The notes: generated from the sequence alone by a model not told the origin. A stretch of 64,000 nt of DNA from Aquipseudomonas alcaligenes MRY13-0052 (GCA_000474255.1 BATO01000022.1:1-64000); one strand, 5' to 3'. Positions 40,354 to 49,445 are shown, counted from the stretch's first letter. A program made the numbers and translations.

Positions 40354-41442
40354 ATGAATTCCGTTTCCGTATCGCCCATCGCCGCCCAGCCCCTCCACGC
40401 CCTGCCGCTGGAAAGCCTGGCGTCCCCCTCGCGCAGCACCCAACCGCTGCCCACCCCCGCCGAACTGCGCCAGCGCCTGCCGCTGCACGATGCCCTGGCC
40501 CGCCAGGTCCGTGCCCAGCGCGATGCCGTGCGCGCGGTGCTGGATGGCGACGACCCGCGCCTGCTGGTGGTGGTCGGCCCCTGTTCCATCCACGATCCCG
40601 AATCCGCCCTCGACTACGCCCGCCGCCTCGCCGCGCTGGCGCCGGAGGTGAGCGACCAGTTGCTGCTGGTGATGCGCGCCTACGTCGAGAAGCCGCGCAC
40701 TACGGTGGGCTGGAAGGGGCTGGTGTACGACCCGCACCTGGATGGCAGTGGCGATATGGCGGCCGGCCTGGCGCTCAGCCGCCGGCTGATGCTGCAGATG
40801 ATCGAGCTGGGGCTGCCGGTGGCCACGGAATTGCTGCAACCCCTGGCCGCCGGCTACTTCGATGACCTGCTGGGCTGGGCCGCCATCGGTGCGCGCACCA
40901 GCGAATCCCAGGTGCATCGCGAGATGGTCAGCGGCCTCGACCTGCCGGTGGGCTTCAAGAACGGCACCGACGGCAGCCTCGGCATCGCCACCGACGCCAT
41001 GCGCTCGGCGGCCCACGCACACCAGCACTTCGGCATCGACGACCAGGGCCGCCCGGCGCTGGTGCAGACCGCCGGCAACGCCGATACGCACCTGGTACTG
41101 CGTGGCGGCCACCAGGGCCCGAACCATGACGCAGCCAGTGTCGCGGCGGCACGTGCGGGGCTGGAGAAGCTCGGTATCGCACCGCGCATCATGGTCGACT
41201 GCAGCCATGCCAACAGCGGCAAGGACCCGCTGCGTCAGCCGGCGGTGCTGGCGGACGTGATCGACCAGCGCCTGGCCGGCCAGGACGCCCTGCGCGGGGT
41301 GATGATCGAGAGCCACCTGTTCGACGGCGCGCAGTCGCTGTCCTGCGACCTGAGCTACGGCGTGTCCATCACCGATGGCTGCCTGGGCTGGGACGGCACC
41401 GAGCGCATCCTGCGGGAGGCGGCGGCGCGGTTGCGCGGGTAA
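40354..41442 (+). CDS. 3-deoxy-7-phosphoheptulonate (DAHP) synthase, class I
   Basis: First step of the shikimate pathway, condensing PEP and erythrose 4-phosphate. 362 residues with GPCSIHD at 75-81, MRAYVEKPRTTVGWKGL near 101-117, NGTDG and GFKNGTDGSLGIA near 203-215, and the metal-ligand region DCSHANSGK near 277. ATG 40354 has GAGGA upstream; an ATG at 40345 sits too close to it. Preceded by tandem aromatic leader peptides and a terminator. The feedback type (AroF, AroG or AroH) cannot be told by eye. Confidence 0.93.
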   Translation: MNSVSVSPIAAQPLHALPLESLASPSRSTQPLPTPAELRQRLPLHDALARQVRAQRDAVRAVLDGDDPRLLVVVGPCSIHDPESALDYARRLAALAPEVSDQLLLVMRAYVEKPRTTVGWKGLVYDPHLDGSGDMAAGLALSRRLMLQMIELGLPVATELLQPLAAGYFDDLLGWAAIGARTSESQVHREMVSGLDLPVGFKNGTDGSLGIATDAMRSAAHAHQHFGIDDQGRPALVQTAGNADTHLVLRGGHQGPNHDAASVAAARAGLEKLGIAPRIMVDCSHANSGKDPLRQPAVLADVIDQRLAGQDALRGVMIESHLFDGAQSLSCDLSYGVSITDGCLGWDGTERILREAAARLRG

Positions 41443-41451
41443 TCATCGGTG

Positions 41452-41556
41452 GGCGGGGCGTTGCCCCGCCGGTTCGAGCGTAGGGCGGGTGAAACCCGCG
41501 TGTGCCGGTGGGGCTTCGTGCCGGGGGTGTTCGCGAGCAGAGCTCGCTCCTACAAG
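41452..41556. repeat. Hairpin and REP-like element after DAHP synthase
   Basis: An 8-bp GC stem (41452-41459 with 41463-41470) lies 10 bases after the stop, without T tract. Further on, GCGGGT/ACCCGC repeats and a REP-like GCGAGCAGAGCTCGCTCCTA (41533-41552) fill the gap before cobN, which converges. Confidence 0.6.
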
Positions 41557-41591
41557 GGCGCCGGGGTTGTGGTGAGGGGGCGCGCCGGGGG

Positions 41592-44500
41592 CTACTGCTC
41601 CTCGATATCCAGCAGCAGGTTCTCGACGGCCTCGCGGTAGTCGCCGGGGTGTTCCCAGAGGCCGCGTTGCTGGGCTTCCACCAGGCGCTCGGCGATGTCG
41701 CGCAGAGCGTCGGGGTTGTGCTGCTGGATGAAGTCGCGGGTGTCGGCGTCCATCAGGTAGGCGTCGGCCAGCAGCTGGTACTGGTGGTCGTCGATCAGCT
41801 CGCTGGTGGCGTCGAAGGCGAACAGGTAGTCCACGGTCGCCGCCAGCTCGAAGGCGCCCTTGTAGCCGTGTCGCTTCATGCCGGCGATCCACTTGGGGTT
41901 GGCTGCGCGCGAGCGCACCACGCGGCCGAGCTCTTCCTTCAGCGAGCGGATGCGTGGCAGGTCCGGCTGGCTGTGGTCGCCGTGGTAGCTGGCCACTTTC
42001 TCGCCGCGCAGGGTCTCGGCGGCGGCGAGCATGCCGCCCTGGAACTGGTAGTAATCGTTGGAGTCGAGGATGTCGTGCTCGCGGTTGTCCTGGTTCTGCA
42101 GCACCGCCTGCAGCCGCTCCAGGCGTTGAGCGAAGCGCGCCCGCGCGGGCGTGCCGGCATCCTGGGCACCGTAGGCGTAGCCACCCCAGTTCAAATACAC
42201 CTCGGCCAGTTCGGCGCGGTCCTGCCATTGGCGCTCCTCGATGGCGCCCTGTACGCCGGCGCCATAGGCCCCGGGCTGGGCGCCGAAGATGCGCCAGCCG
42301 GCCTGCAACCGCGCGTCGTCCACGGCCAGCCCTTCGGCGGCGAGGCGGGCGCTTTCCAGTTTCACCCGCGCGGCCAGGGGGTTCATGTCCTCGGGCTCGT
42401 CCAGTTCGGCTACGGCCTGCACGGCGGCATCGAACAGGCGGATGAGGTTGGCGAAGGCATCGCGGAAGAAGCCCGATACCCGCAGCGTCACGTCCACCCG
42501 GGGGCGGTCGAGCAGCGACAGCGGCAGGATCTCGAAGTCTTCCACGCGCTGGCTGCCGGCCTGCCACACCGGCCGCACGCCCATCAGCGCCAGGGCCTGG
42601 GCGATGTCGTCGCCGCCGGTGCGCATGGTGGCGGTGCCCCAGACGGAAAGGCCGAGCTGGCGCAGGTGGTCGCCCTCGTCCTGCAGGTGGCGTTCCAGCA
42701 GCAGGCTGGCGGACTGGAAGCCCAGGCGCCAGGCGGTGGGCGTGGGCAGGTTGCGCACGTCCAGGGTGAAGAAGTTGCGCCCGGTGGGCAGGGTGTCGAG
42801 GCGCCCGCGACTGGGGGCGCCGCTGGGGCCGGGCAGCACGAAGCGGCCTTCCAGGGCGGCCAGCACGCCGCCGATTTCGGCGGGGCCGCAGGCGTCCAGG
42901 GCCGGGGCGACGACCTGGCGCAGGCTGTGGATAACCAGGTCGCTGGCGGGGCCCACCGACGGATGATCAGTCGCCCGGATCATCTCCAGGGCCAGCAGCT
43001 CCAGGCGCTCGCGGGTGTCGCCGTTGCTGCGCCAGGGATCGATGCTGACCCGCTCCAGCAGCGCCGGGCGCGGGCCTTCCCAGGGCTCGGCCCAGTTGCA
43101 GTCCAGCGGGTCGCGGCTCAGTTGCAGGTCGGTGGCGAGCGCACGCAGCAGGCTGGCGTTGGCGCCCTTGCCGTCCCCCCGGGGGATGCGCACCAGGGAC
43201 AGCAGGGTGTCGTCGCGCAGGCCGCCGACGGGGGATTCGCCGAACACGTGGAGGCCGTCGCGGATCTGCGATTCCTTGAGGTCGCAGAGGTAGGCATCCA
43301 GCTGCGGCAGCCAGCTTTCCGGGTCGTCGCTGATGCTCAGCTCCAGCTCGCGGTCCAGCGCGGTGGCCTTCACCAGCTCGAGGATTTCGCCGCGCAGTTG
43401 CACGGCGCGGCGCGGGTCCAGCAGCGAGGCGTCGTAGTACTCGTCGGCCAGGCGCTCCAGGTCGCGCAACGGGCCGTAGTTCTCGGCGCGGGTCAGCGGC
43501 GGCATCAGGTGGTCGATGATCACCGCCTGGGCGCGGCGCTTGGCCTGGGCGCCTTCGCCGGGGTCGTTGACGATGAAGGGGTAGATGTTCGGCAGCGGGC
43601 CCATCACCGCATCCGGCCAGCACTCGGCGGAGAGGCCGACGCCCTTGCCCGGCAGCCATTCCAGGTTGCCGTGCTTGCCGACGTGCACCAGCGCGTCGGC
43701 GCCGAACACCTCGCGCAGCCAGAAGTAGAAGGCCAGGTAGCCGTGGGGCGGCACCAGCGCGGCGTCGTGGTAGATGGCTGCCGGGTCCAGCTGGTAGCCA
43801 CGCGCCGGCTGGATGCCGACGAAGGCCAGGCCGAAGCGCAGGCCGGCGATCATCATGCGCCCGGCACGGAACATCGGGTCCTGCTGCGGTTCGCCCCAGC
43901 GCTCCGTCACCGCCCGCTGGTTGGCCTCGGGCAGGCGGGCGAAGCAGGCCAGGTAGGCGTCCAGCGCCAGGCTTTGGGCGCAGGGGCGTGCGTCGAGGCT
44001 GTCGAGGTCGTTGCTGACGCCGCCCAGCAGACTGTGGATAAGTGCCGTGCCGCTCTCCGGCAGACCGGCCAGGGGGTAACCCTCGGCCTCCAGGGCGCGG
44101 AGGATGTTCAGCGCGGCGGCCGGGGTGTCCAGGCCCACGCCGTTGCCAATGCGGCCGTCGCGGGTGGGGTAGTTGGCGAGGATCAGCGCCACGCGCTTGT
44201 CGGCGTTGGCCTTGCGCCCCAGCAGCAGCCAGCGGCGCGCCAGTTCGGCGACGAAATCCATGCGTTCGAGGTGGGGCAGGTAGCACACCACGTCGCTCTG
44301 GCTGCGCTCGCTGCGCCAGGCCAGGCCCTTGAAGCTGATGGGGCGGGTGATGATGCGCCCGTCCAGCTCCGGCAGGGCGATGTGCATGGCCAGGTCGCGC
44401 GGGCCGAGGCCTTGCGGGTTCTCTTCCCAGAGCGGCTGGTTGTCCAGCGAGCAGATGGCCTGCAGCACCGGCACGTCGCGGCGGAACGGGCGTTGGCCGG

Positions 44501-45326
44501 GTGAGTCGGGGTTGGATTGGGCGAAGCCGGTGGTGTTGATGATCAGCTCGGCATCGACGGCGTCCAGCCAGTCCTCGACCACGGCCAGGCACTCGGCTTC
44601 CTTGAGGCTGGCCACCGCGATGGGCAGCGGGTTGATGCCGACGGCGGCGAGGCGCTCGCAGAAGGCGTCGATGAAGGCGGTGTTCGCCGCCTGCAGGTGG
44701 GTGCGATAGAACAGCAGGGCCGCCACCGGCTGGCCCTCCCGCCAGTCGGCGCGCCAGTGGTCGAGATGAGCGGGGCGCTGGTGCGGGTGATGCACGGCAA
44801 CGCGGGGCAGGGTGCTGGGCGCCTGCCACGGGTAGTCGCGGCCCAGGCAGCGGCTGGCGAGGCTGGCGAACAGCTGCCGGGCGTTATCCAGGCCGCCTTG
44901 GCGCAGGTACTGCCAGCAGCGCTCGGCGTCTTCTTCCGGGACGCTGCACAGGCGGGCCAGCTCCGGGTCGGGGCGGTCGTCGCCGGGCACCAGGATCAGC
45001 TGCGTGCCGCGCTCGGCCAGGGCCACCAGTTGCTCGATGCCGTAGCGCCAGTAGCCGACGCCGCCATGCACGGAGATGAGGATGACCTTGGCGTGCTGCA
45101 GCACCTCGTCGACGTAAAGGTCCACCGAGGCGTGGTTCTGCAGCTGCATGGGGTTGGCCAGGCGCAGGCTGGGGTAGTCCGCCGGCAGCTCGCGGGCGGC
45201 CTCGGCCAGCAGCGCCAGGTGCGAATCACCGCTGCAGAGGATCACCAGCTCGGCGGGCGTCTGGGCCAGGTGGGCGATGCCGTCGTCGGGGACGAAGCCG
45301 CCAGGTTGGGTGCGCAGCAGGTGCAT
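41592..45326 (-). CDS. cobN: Cobaltochelatase subunit CobN
   Basis: Large ATP-dependent subunit inserting cobalt into hydrogenobyrinate a,c-diamide. 1244 residues, the expected length for the family. Recognisable segments include GNGVGLDTPAAALNILRAL, ALVHVGKHGNLEWLPGKGVGLS with its metal-relevant His, and MRTGGDDIAQALALMGVRPVW. Starts MHLLRTQPGGFVPDDGIAHL. In a likely operon with cobW 61 bases upstream, hence under that gene's B12 riboswitch. AAA+ partners here are the ChlI/ChlD-like pair. Confidence 0.96.
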   Translation of the reverse strand: MHLLRTQPGGFVPDDGIAHLAQTPAELVILCSGDSHLALLAEAARELPADYPSLRLANPMQLQNHASVDLYVDEVLQHAKVILISVHGGVGYWRYGIEQLVALAERGTQLILVPGDDRPDPELARLCSVPEEDAERCWQYLRQGGLDNARQLFASLASRCLGRDYPWQAPSTLPRVAVHHPHQRPAHLDHWRADWREGQPVAALLFYRTHLQAANTAFIDAFCERLAAVGINPLPIAVASLKEAECLAVVEDWLDAVDAELIINTTGFAQSNPDSPGQRPFRRDVPVLQAICSLDNQPLWEENPQGLGPRDLAMHIALPELDGRIITRPISFKGLAWRSERSQSDVVCYLPHLERMDFVAELARRWLLLGRKANADKRVALILANYPTRDGRIGNGVGLDTPAAALNILRALEAEGYPLAGLPESGTALIHSLLGGVSNDLDSLDARPCAQSLALDAYLACFARLPEANQRAVTERWGEPQQDPMFRAGRMMIAGLRFGLAFVGIQPARGYQLDPAAIYHDAALVPPHGYLAFYFWLREVFGADALVHVGKHGNLEWLPGKGVGLSAECWPDAVMGPLPNIYPFIVNDPGEGAQAKRRAQAVIIDHLMPPLTRAENYGPLRDLERLADEYYDASLLDPRRAVQLRGEILELVKATALDRELELSISDDPESWLPQLDAYLCDLKESQIRDGLHVFGESPVGGLRDDTLLSLVRIPRGDGKGANASLLRALATDLQLSRDPLDCNWAEPWEGPRPALLERVSIDPWRSNGDTRERLELLALEMIRATDHPSVGPASDLVIHSLRQVVAPALDACGPAEIGGVLAALEGRFVLPGPSGAPSRGRLDTLPTGRNFFTLDVRNLPTPTAWRLGFQSASLLLERHLQDEGDHLRQLGLSVWGTATMRTGGDDIAQALALMGVRPVWQAGSQRVEDFEILPLSLLDRPRVDVTLRVSGFFRDAFANLIRLFDAAVQAVAELDEPEDMNPLAARVKLESARLAAEGLAVDDARLQAGWRIFGAQPGAYGAGVQGAIEERQWQDRAELAEVYLNWGGYAYGAQDAGTPARARFAQRLERLQAVLQNQDNREHDILDSNDYYQFQGGMLAAAETLRGEKVASYHGDHSQPDLPRIRSLKEELGRVVRSRAANPKWIAGMKRHGYKGAFELAATVDYLFAFDATSELIDDHQYQLLADAYLMDADTRDFIQQHNPDALRDIAERLVEAQQRGLWEHPGDYREAVENLLLDIEEQ

Positions 45327-45387
45327 GGCTCGGGCCTTGGCTCGGTGGTGCGGCCCTCTCCCGGGGGGAGAGGAGCCGGTTCGGCGG

Positions 45388-46440
45388 TTACGCCAGGGCA
45401 GTGCGCAGTTCGTTGGCGATGGTGGCCGGGTCCAGCTCCTGGCCGATCACCACCAGGCGGGTGGCGCGGGTTTCGTCGGCCAGCCACTTGCGGTCGAAGT
45501 GTTTGTCGAAGCGCTTGCCGACGCCCTGTACCAGCAGGCGCATGGGCTTGCCGGGGATGGCGGCGAAGCCCTTGATGCGCAGCACGTCGTGGCGCTCCAC
45601 CAGTTGGCCGAGGGCGGCCAGCAGGGCGGCCTCTTCCACTTCCGGCAGGTCGACGTGGAAGGAGTCGAACTCGTCGTGGTCGTGGTCCTCGTGCCCTTCG
45701 TGGTCGTGGTGGGTGGCGCGGCTGCCGATGTGCGCCTCGGCTTCGGCGTTCAGGCCCAGCAGCACGGAGAGCGGCAGCTTGCCGGCGCTGGCTTCGACGA
45801 TCTTCACCGCCGGCGGCAGCTCCTCGGCCACTTCGGCGCGCACGGCGGCCAGGGCGTCGGCGTCGAGCAGGTCGGCCTTGTTGAGGATCACCAGGTCGGC
45901 GCTGGCCAGCTGGTCTTCGAAGAGTTCGTGCAGGGGCGACTCGTGGTCGAGGTTCGGGTCCTGCTTGCGTTGCTCGTCCACCTGCTCGGGGTGGGCGGCG
46001 AAGGTGCCGGCGGCGACGGCGGGGCTGTCGACCACGGTGATCACCGCGTCCACGGTGCAGGCACTGCGGATCTCCGGCCACTGGAAGGCCTGCACCAGGG
46101 GCTTGGGCAGGGCCAGGCCGGAGGTCTCGATGAGGATCTGGTCGAGGTCGCCACGGCGGGCCACCAGTTCGCGCATCACCGGGAAGAACTCCTCCTGCAC
46201 GGTGCAGCACAGGCAGCCGTTGGCCAGTTCGAAGACGCGGCCCACGGCCTCTTCCTCGCTGCAGCCGATGGAGCATTGCTTGAGGATTTCGCCGTCGATG
46301 CCCAGCTCGCCGAACTCGTTGACGATCACCGCGATGCGGCGGCCCTCGGCGTTGTCGAGCATGTGGCGGAGCAGGGTGGTCTTACCGGCACCGAGGAAGC
46401 CGGTGACGATGGTGACGGGGAGTTTGGCCAGGGTTTTCAT
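45388..46440 (-). CDS. cobW: CobW-family GTPase metallochaperone
   Basis: G3E GTPase thought to deliver cobalt to CobN. 350 residues: Walker A GFLGAGKT at 14-21, the CxCC metal motif NGCLCCT (Cys76, 78, 79), NKAD at about 200, a histidine-rich loop (HHDHEGHEDHDHDEF) near 240, and the C-terminal CobW_C domain. First gene after a B12 riboswitch and followed by cobN. Confidence 0.95.
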   Translation of the reverse strand: MKTLAKLPVTIVTGFLGAGKTTLLRHMLDNAEGRRIAVIVNEFGELGIDGEILKQCSIGCSEEEAVGRVFELANGCLCCTVQEEFFPVMRELVARRGDLDQILIETSGLALPKPLVQAFQWPEIRSACTVDAVITVVDSPAVAAGTFAAHPEQVDEQRKQDPNLDHESPLHELFEDQLASADLVILNKADLLDADALAAVRAEVAEELPPAVKIVEASAGKLPLSVLLGLNAEAEAHIGSRATHHDHEGHEDHDHDEFDSFHVDLPEVEEAALLAALGQLVERHDVLRIKGFAAIPGKPMRLLVQGVGKRFDKHFDRKWLADETRATRLVVIGQELDPATIANELRTALA

Positions 46441-46550
46441 GCGCGGCAGCCCTTTGCTGGGAGTCGATCGGATCGGCGGGCGCGCGGGACGAGGGCACTG
46501 GGGGCCCGATTCGCCACCGGATCACCCCGCCCGGTTGTCTGGAAATTCGC

Positions 46551-46715
46551 CGAGGCAGGTCTCCTGGCTCACAGCCTGGCGCGATGCGCCGTCCTTCCGC
46601 CTTCCCGCCCGATGGGCAGTGGCTGTGGATAGGACCTCAGCTGTTCACAGTTGCGGGGGCAGCCACGGCTTGGCCGTGTTCCCTCTTAGCCGCGGCGCAC
46701 GGCCGCGGAACCTCG
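46551..46715 (-). ncRNA. Cobalamin riboswitch of cobW-cobN
   Basis: On the - strand the P1 ends CGAGG and CCTCG (46711-46715 with 46551-46555) enclose GAGGGAACACGG, GTGGCTGCCCCCGCAACTGT, GCCACTGCCC and the B12 box GAGCCAGGAGACCTGCC. About 110 bases separate it from the cobW start. Confidence 0.93.
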
Positions 46716-46803
46716 AAGGGCCGAAGGCTACGCAGGGCGGGGGCGGCGGTCAATCGCGGCGGTTGACGGCCAGTCGGACTCGTGATGTTCTTGTGCGGTT
46801 TTT

Positions 46804-46986
46804 TCAGGTGTCTCGCGCCGTCGCGCGCGAGGTGAAACGGGAAGTCGGTGTGCCCCAGGGCGAGTCCGACGCTGCCCCCGCAACGGTAAGCGCACGTAGG
46901 GATCTGTAAGCCACTGTGTCCGGCGGACATGGGAAGGCAAACCCGACCAGCCATGGCTGGCGTCGCAAGCCCGGAGACCGGCCTGA
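46804..46986 (+). ncRNA. Cobalamin riboswitch of cbtB-cbtA
   Basis: On the + strand the P1 ends TCAGG and CCTGA (46804-46808 with 46982-46986) enclose GGTGAAACGGGAA, the core CGCTGCCCCCGCAACGGTAA, TAAGCCACTG and CAAGCCCGGAGACCGGCC. It differs in detail from the two - strand copies, which resemble each other more. About 115 bases before cbtB. Confidence 0.93.
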
Positions 46987-47102
46987 TCACTCTTTTGGCA
47001 ACCCGCGGTGGGCGGGCGCACGCCGGAAATGCGGTCCCCGCGCGGCCGCTTTCTTCGCACGCGTTCCTCTTGCCGACTCACCCGCATCGCAGAGGAAGCA
47101 CC

Positions 47103-47285
47103 ATGTCCAGCAGCACACTGAGCCATTCGGCCGCCGCCGTCCCCCTGTCCAAACGCCTGGCCATCGCCATCGGTGCCAGCCTCCTGGGCCTGTCGCTGGT
47201 GTACTTCGCCGGCTTCTCGCACATCGAGGCGGTGCACAACGCTGCCCACGATACCCGTCACAGCTCCGCCTTCCCCTGCCACTGA
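47103..47285 (+). CDS. cbtB: Cobalt transporter subunit CbtB
   Basis: Small membrane partner of CbtA in cobalt uptake. 60 residues, one transmembrane span (about 19-40, LAIAIGASLLGLSLVYFAGF) and a short histidine-containing C-terminus (HIEAVHNAAHDTRHSSAFPC) likely to bind metal. GAGGAAG precedes the ATG. Directly behind a B12 riboswitch, which fits a transporter shut off by B12. Confidence 0.9.
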   Translation: MSSSTLSHSAAAVPLSKRLAIAIGASLLGLSLVYFAGFSHIEAVHNAAHDTRHSSAFPCH

Positions 47286-47295
47286 GGGCGCAACC

Positions 47296-48003
47296 GTGAT
47301 CAAGCGCATCGCCCAGACCGCCGGGTTCGCCGGTCTCTTCGCCGCCATCGTGCTGACCCTGCTGCAAAGCCTGTGGGTCACCCCGCTGATTCTCCATGCG
47401 GAAACCTTCGAGAATTCGGCACCGGCCGAGCAGACCGAACACGCCCACGAGCACGCCGCCGGCGCGCCCGCCCATGAACACGACGCCGAAGCCTGGGCGC
47501 CGGAAGACGGCTGGCAGCGCACCCTGTCCACCGGTGGCGCCAACCTGGTGGTGGCGGTCGGCTTCGCCCTGCTGCTGGCCGCGCTGTTCAGCCTGCGCGG
47601 CCCGACCCGCGCCTGGCAGGGCCTGCTCTGGGGCCTGGCCGGTTTCGCCACCTTCGCCCTGGCGCCGTCCCTCGGCCTGCCGCCGGAGCTGCCGGGTACC
47701 GCAGCCGCCGACCTGGCCCAGCGCCAGGTCTGGTGGATCGGCACCGCCGCCTCCACTGCCGCTGGCCTGGCGCTGATCGCCTTCGGCCGCAACTGGGTCC
47801 TGCGCATCGTCGGCCTGGCGCTGCTGGTGATCCCCCATGTGGTCGGCGCACCGCAGCCTGAAGTGCATGCGAGCCTGGCGCCGGAAGCGCTGGAGCACGA
47901 GTTCATCGCCGCCTCGCTGGTGACCAACGCGCTGTTCTGGGGCGCCCTGGGTTGGGCCGCTGCCTGGCTGTACCAGCGCTCCGCGAGCCAAGACCTGGCG
48001 TGA
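47296..48003 (+). CDS. cbtA: Cobalt transporter subunit CbtA
   Basis: 235-residue membrane protein with about five hydrophobic spans and a histidine-rich first loop (EHAHEHAAGAPAHEHDAE near 48-65). Start is GTG 47296 with GAGGG upstream, 10 bases after cbtB; no ATG fits. Family assignment rests on the CbtB pairing, the His loop and the B12 riboswitch. Confidence 0.9.
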   Translation: MIKRIAQTAGFAGLFAAIVLTLLQSLWVTPLILHAETFENSAPAEQTEHAHEHAAGAPAHEHDAEAWAPEDGWQRTLSTGGANLVVAVGFALLLAALFSLRGPTRAWQGLLWGLAGFATFALAPSLGLPPELPGTAAADLAQRQVWWIGTAASTAAGLALIAFGRNWVLRIVGLALLVIPHVVGAPQPEVHASLAPEALEHEFIAASLVTNALFWGALGWAAAWLYQRSASQDLA

Positions 48004-48024
48004 GCCGGGCTTCGCTGCCGATCG

Positions 48025-48064
48025 ACCCCGCGCAGGGCCCAGCCCTTCGCGGGGTTTTGTTTTG
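48025..48064 (+). terminator. Terminator after cbtA
   Basis: Outer 8 bp (48025-48032 with 48048-48055) and inner 5 bp (48034-48038 with 48042-48046) form a long stem, followed by TTTGTTTT. cobE starts 13 bases later, so cobE-cobM may depend on read-through or a promoter I cannot see. Confidence 0.8.
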
Positions 48065-48076
48065 TGAGGCCGGGCG

Positions 48077-48487
48077 ATGACCCTGGTGGCCGGCCTCGGT
48101 TGCCGGCGCGGCTGCTCGGAGCAGGAGCTGCGCGCGCTGCTCGACGCTGCCCTGGCCGAGTACGAACTTGTACCCGGCGATCTCAGCGCCCTGGCCAGTG
48201 TCGACAGCAAAGCCGATGAGCCGGGGTTGCAGGCCCTGGCGCTGACCCTTCGCTTGCCCCTGGCGCTGCTGCCGGCGGCGCAGCTGGCGGCCTGCGAGGG
48301 GCGCTTGTCCGGCCTGTCGGCCATCGCCCTGCGGGAAACCGGCAGCCCCGGCATCGCCGAAGCCGCCGCGCTGGTACAGGCCGAGGCCCTGGCCGGCCGC
48401 CCGGCGCGGTTGCTGGTGGAGAAACGCCGCAGTGCCAACGCCACCTGTGCGCTGGCCTGCCCCCTTGAGGATGTGGATACCCCATGA
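48077..48487 (+). CDS. cobE: CobE, CbiG C-terminal-type protein
   Basis: Small cobalamin-synthesis protein of debated role. 136 residues, start MTLVAGLGCRRGCSEQELRA and the family motif ASVDSKADEPGLQALA near 39-54, including the conserved lysine and glutamate. Overlaps cobM by 4 bases. Confidence 0.9.
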   Translation: MTLVAGLGCRRGCSEQELRALLDAALAEYELVPGDLSALASVDSKADEPGLQALALTLRLPLALLPAAQLAACEGRLSGLSAIALRETGSPGIAEAAALVQAEALAGRPARLLVEKRRSANATCALACPLEDVDTP

Positions 48488-49248
48488 CGGTCTATTTCAT
48501 CGGCGCCGGCCCCGGCGATCCGGAACTCATCACGGTCAAGGGCCAGCGGTTGATCCGCAGTTGCCCGGTGATCCTCTACGCCGGTTCCCTGGTGCCGGAA
48601 GCGGTGCTGGATGGGCATAGCGCCGAGCGGGTGGTGAACACCGCCGAGCTGCACCTGGAGGCGATAGTCGCCCTGCTGGCCGAGGCCCACGGGCGTGGCC
48701 AGGACGTGGCCCGGGTGCATTCCGGCGACCCCTCGCTGTATGGCGCCATCGGCGAGCAGATCCGCCACCTGCGCGCGCTGGGCATTCCCTATGAGGTGGT
48801 GCCCGGCGTCACCGCCACCGCCGCCTGCGCCGCGTTGCTCGGCACCGAGCTGACCCTGCCGGATATTTCCCAGACGCTGATCCTCACCCGCTTCGCCACC
48901 CGCACGCGGATGCCCGAGGGCGAATCCCTGGCGGAGCTGGCGCAGCACCGCGCAACCCTGGCCATCCACCTGGGCGTCAGCCACCTGCCGCGCATCGTCG
49001 AAGAACTGCTGCCGCACTATGGCGCCGATTGCCCCGTGGCCGTGGTGCACCGCGCCAGCTGGCCCGACCAGGACTGGGTGACCGGCACCCTGGCGGACAT
49101 CGAGGCACGGGTGGCGCAGAAGGATTTCCGCCGCACCGCGCTGATCCTCGTGGGGCGGGTGCTGGCTGCCGAAGGCTTCACCGATTCCTCGCTCTACCAC
49201 CCCGATCACGCCCACCTCTACCGCCCAACGGAGCCTCCACAGGGCTGA
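48484..49248 (+). CDS. cobM: Precorrin-4 C11-methyltransferase
   Basis: SAM-dependent methylation to precorrin-5. 254 residues: [20 protein letters not shown] at the N-terminus, VHSGDPSLYGAIGEQ near 79-93 and VVPGVTATAACAALLG near 101-116, as in tetrapyrrole methylases. ATGA overlap with cobE. Confidence 0.96.
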   Translation: MTVYFIGAGPGDPELITVKGQRLIRSCPVILYAGSLVPEAVLDGHSAERVVNTAELHLEAIVALLAEAHGRGQDVARVHSGDPSLYGAIGEQIRHLRALGIPYEVVPGVTATAACAALLGTELTLPDISQTLILTRFATRTRMPEGESLAELAQHRATLAIHLGVSHLPRIVEELLPHYGADCPVAVVHRASWPDQDWVTGTLADIEARVAQKDFRRTALILVGRVLAAEGFTDSSLYHPDHAHLYRPTEPPQG

Positions 49249-49274
49249 AGTGGCGTGCCGCATGGCGCGCCACT
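49249..49274 (+). terminator. Hairpin immediately after cobM
   Basis: An 11-bp stem (49249-49259 with 49264-49274, one G-T) begins right after the cobM stop with a 4-base loop, but has no T tract. It may end or protect the cob mRNA. I see nothing further in 49275-49445. Confidence 0.5.
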
Positions 49275-49445
49275 AGTGACGCAGCGCCGGGAAATAAGCA
49301 GAATGCGTCTTTCCCGGTCGGAAACGGCCGCTGGCTTGCGTGCCCGATGTCCCCGTCACGGCGATCTTCCTGGTCACAGGGAGGGCGCTATCGCGGGACG
49401 ACGGCTGATCGTTAACACCCACTGGCTTTAAGCGACCTTCTGTCT

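Noticed and set aside
41502-44504. 1000-codon plus-strand frame opposite cobN
   Set aside because: Repetitive Gly/Gln/Val/Ala-rich translation in a GC-rich gene, no ribosome site; shadow of cobN. The same applies to large frames opposite uvrA (16394-18106), the TonB receptor (23602-26067) and cobJ (27728-29230).
46916-47285. Longer reading frames starting upstream of cbtB
   Set aside because: They start within the B12 riboswitch. The family start and GAGGAAG ribosome site both point to 47103.
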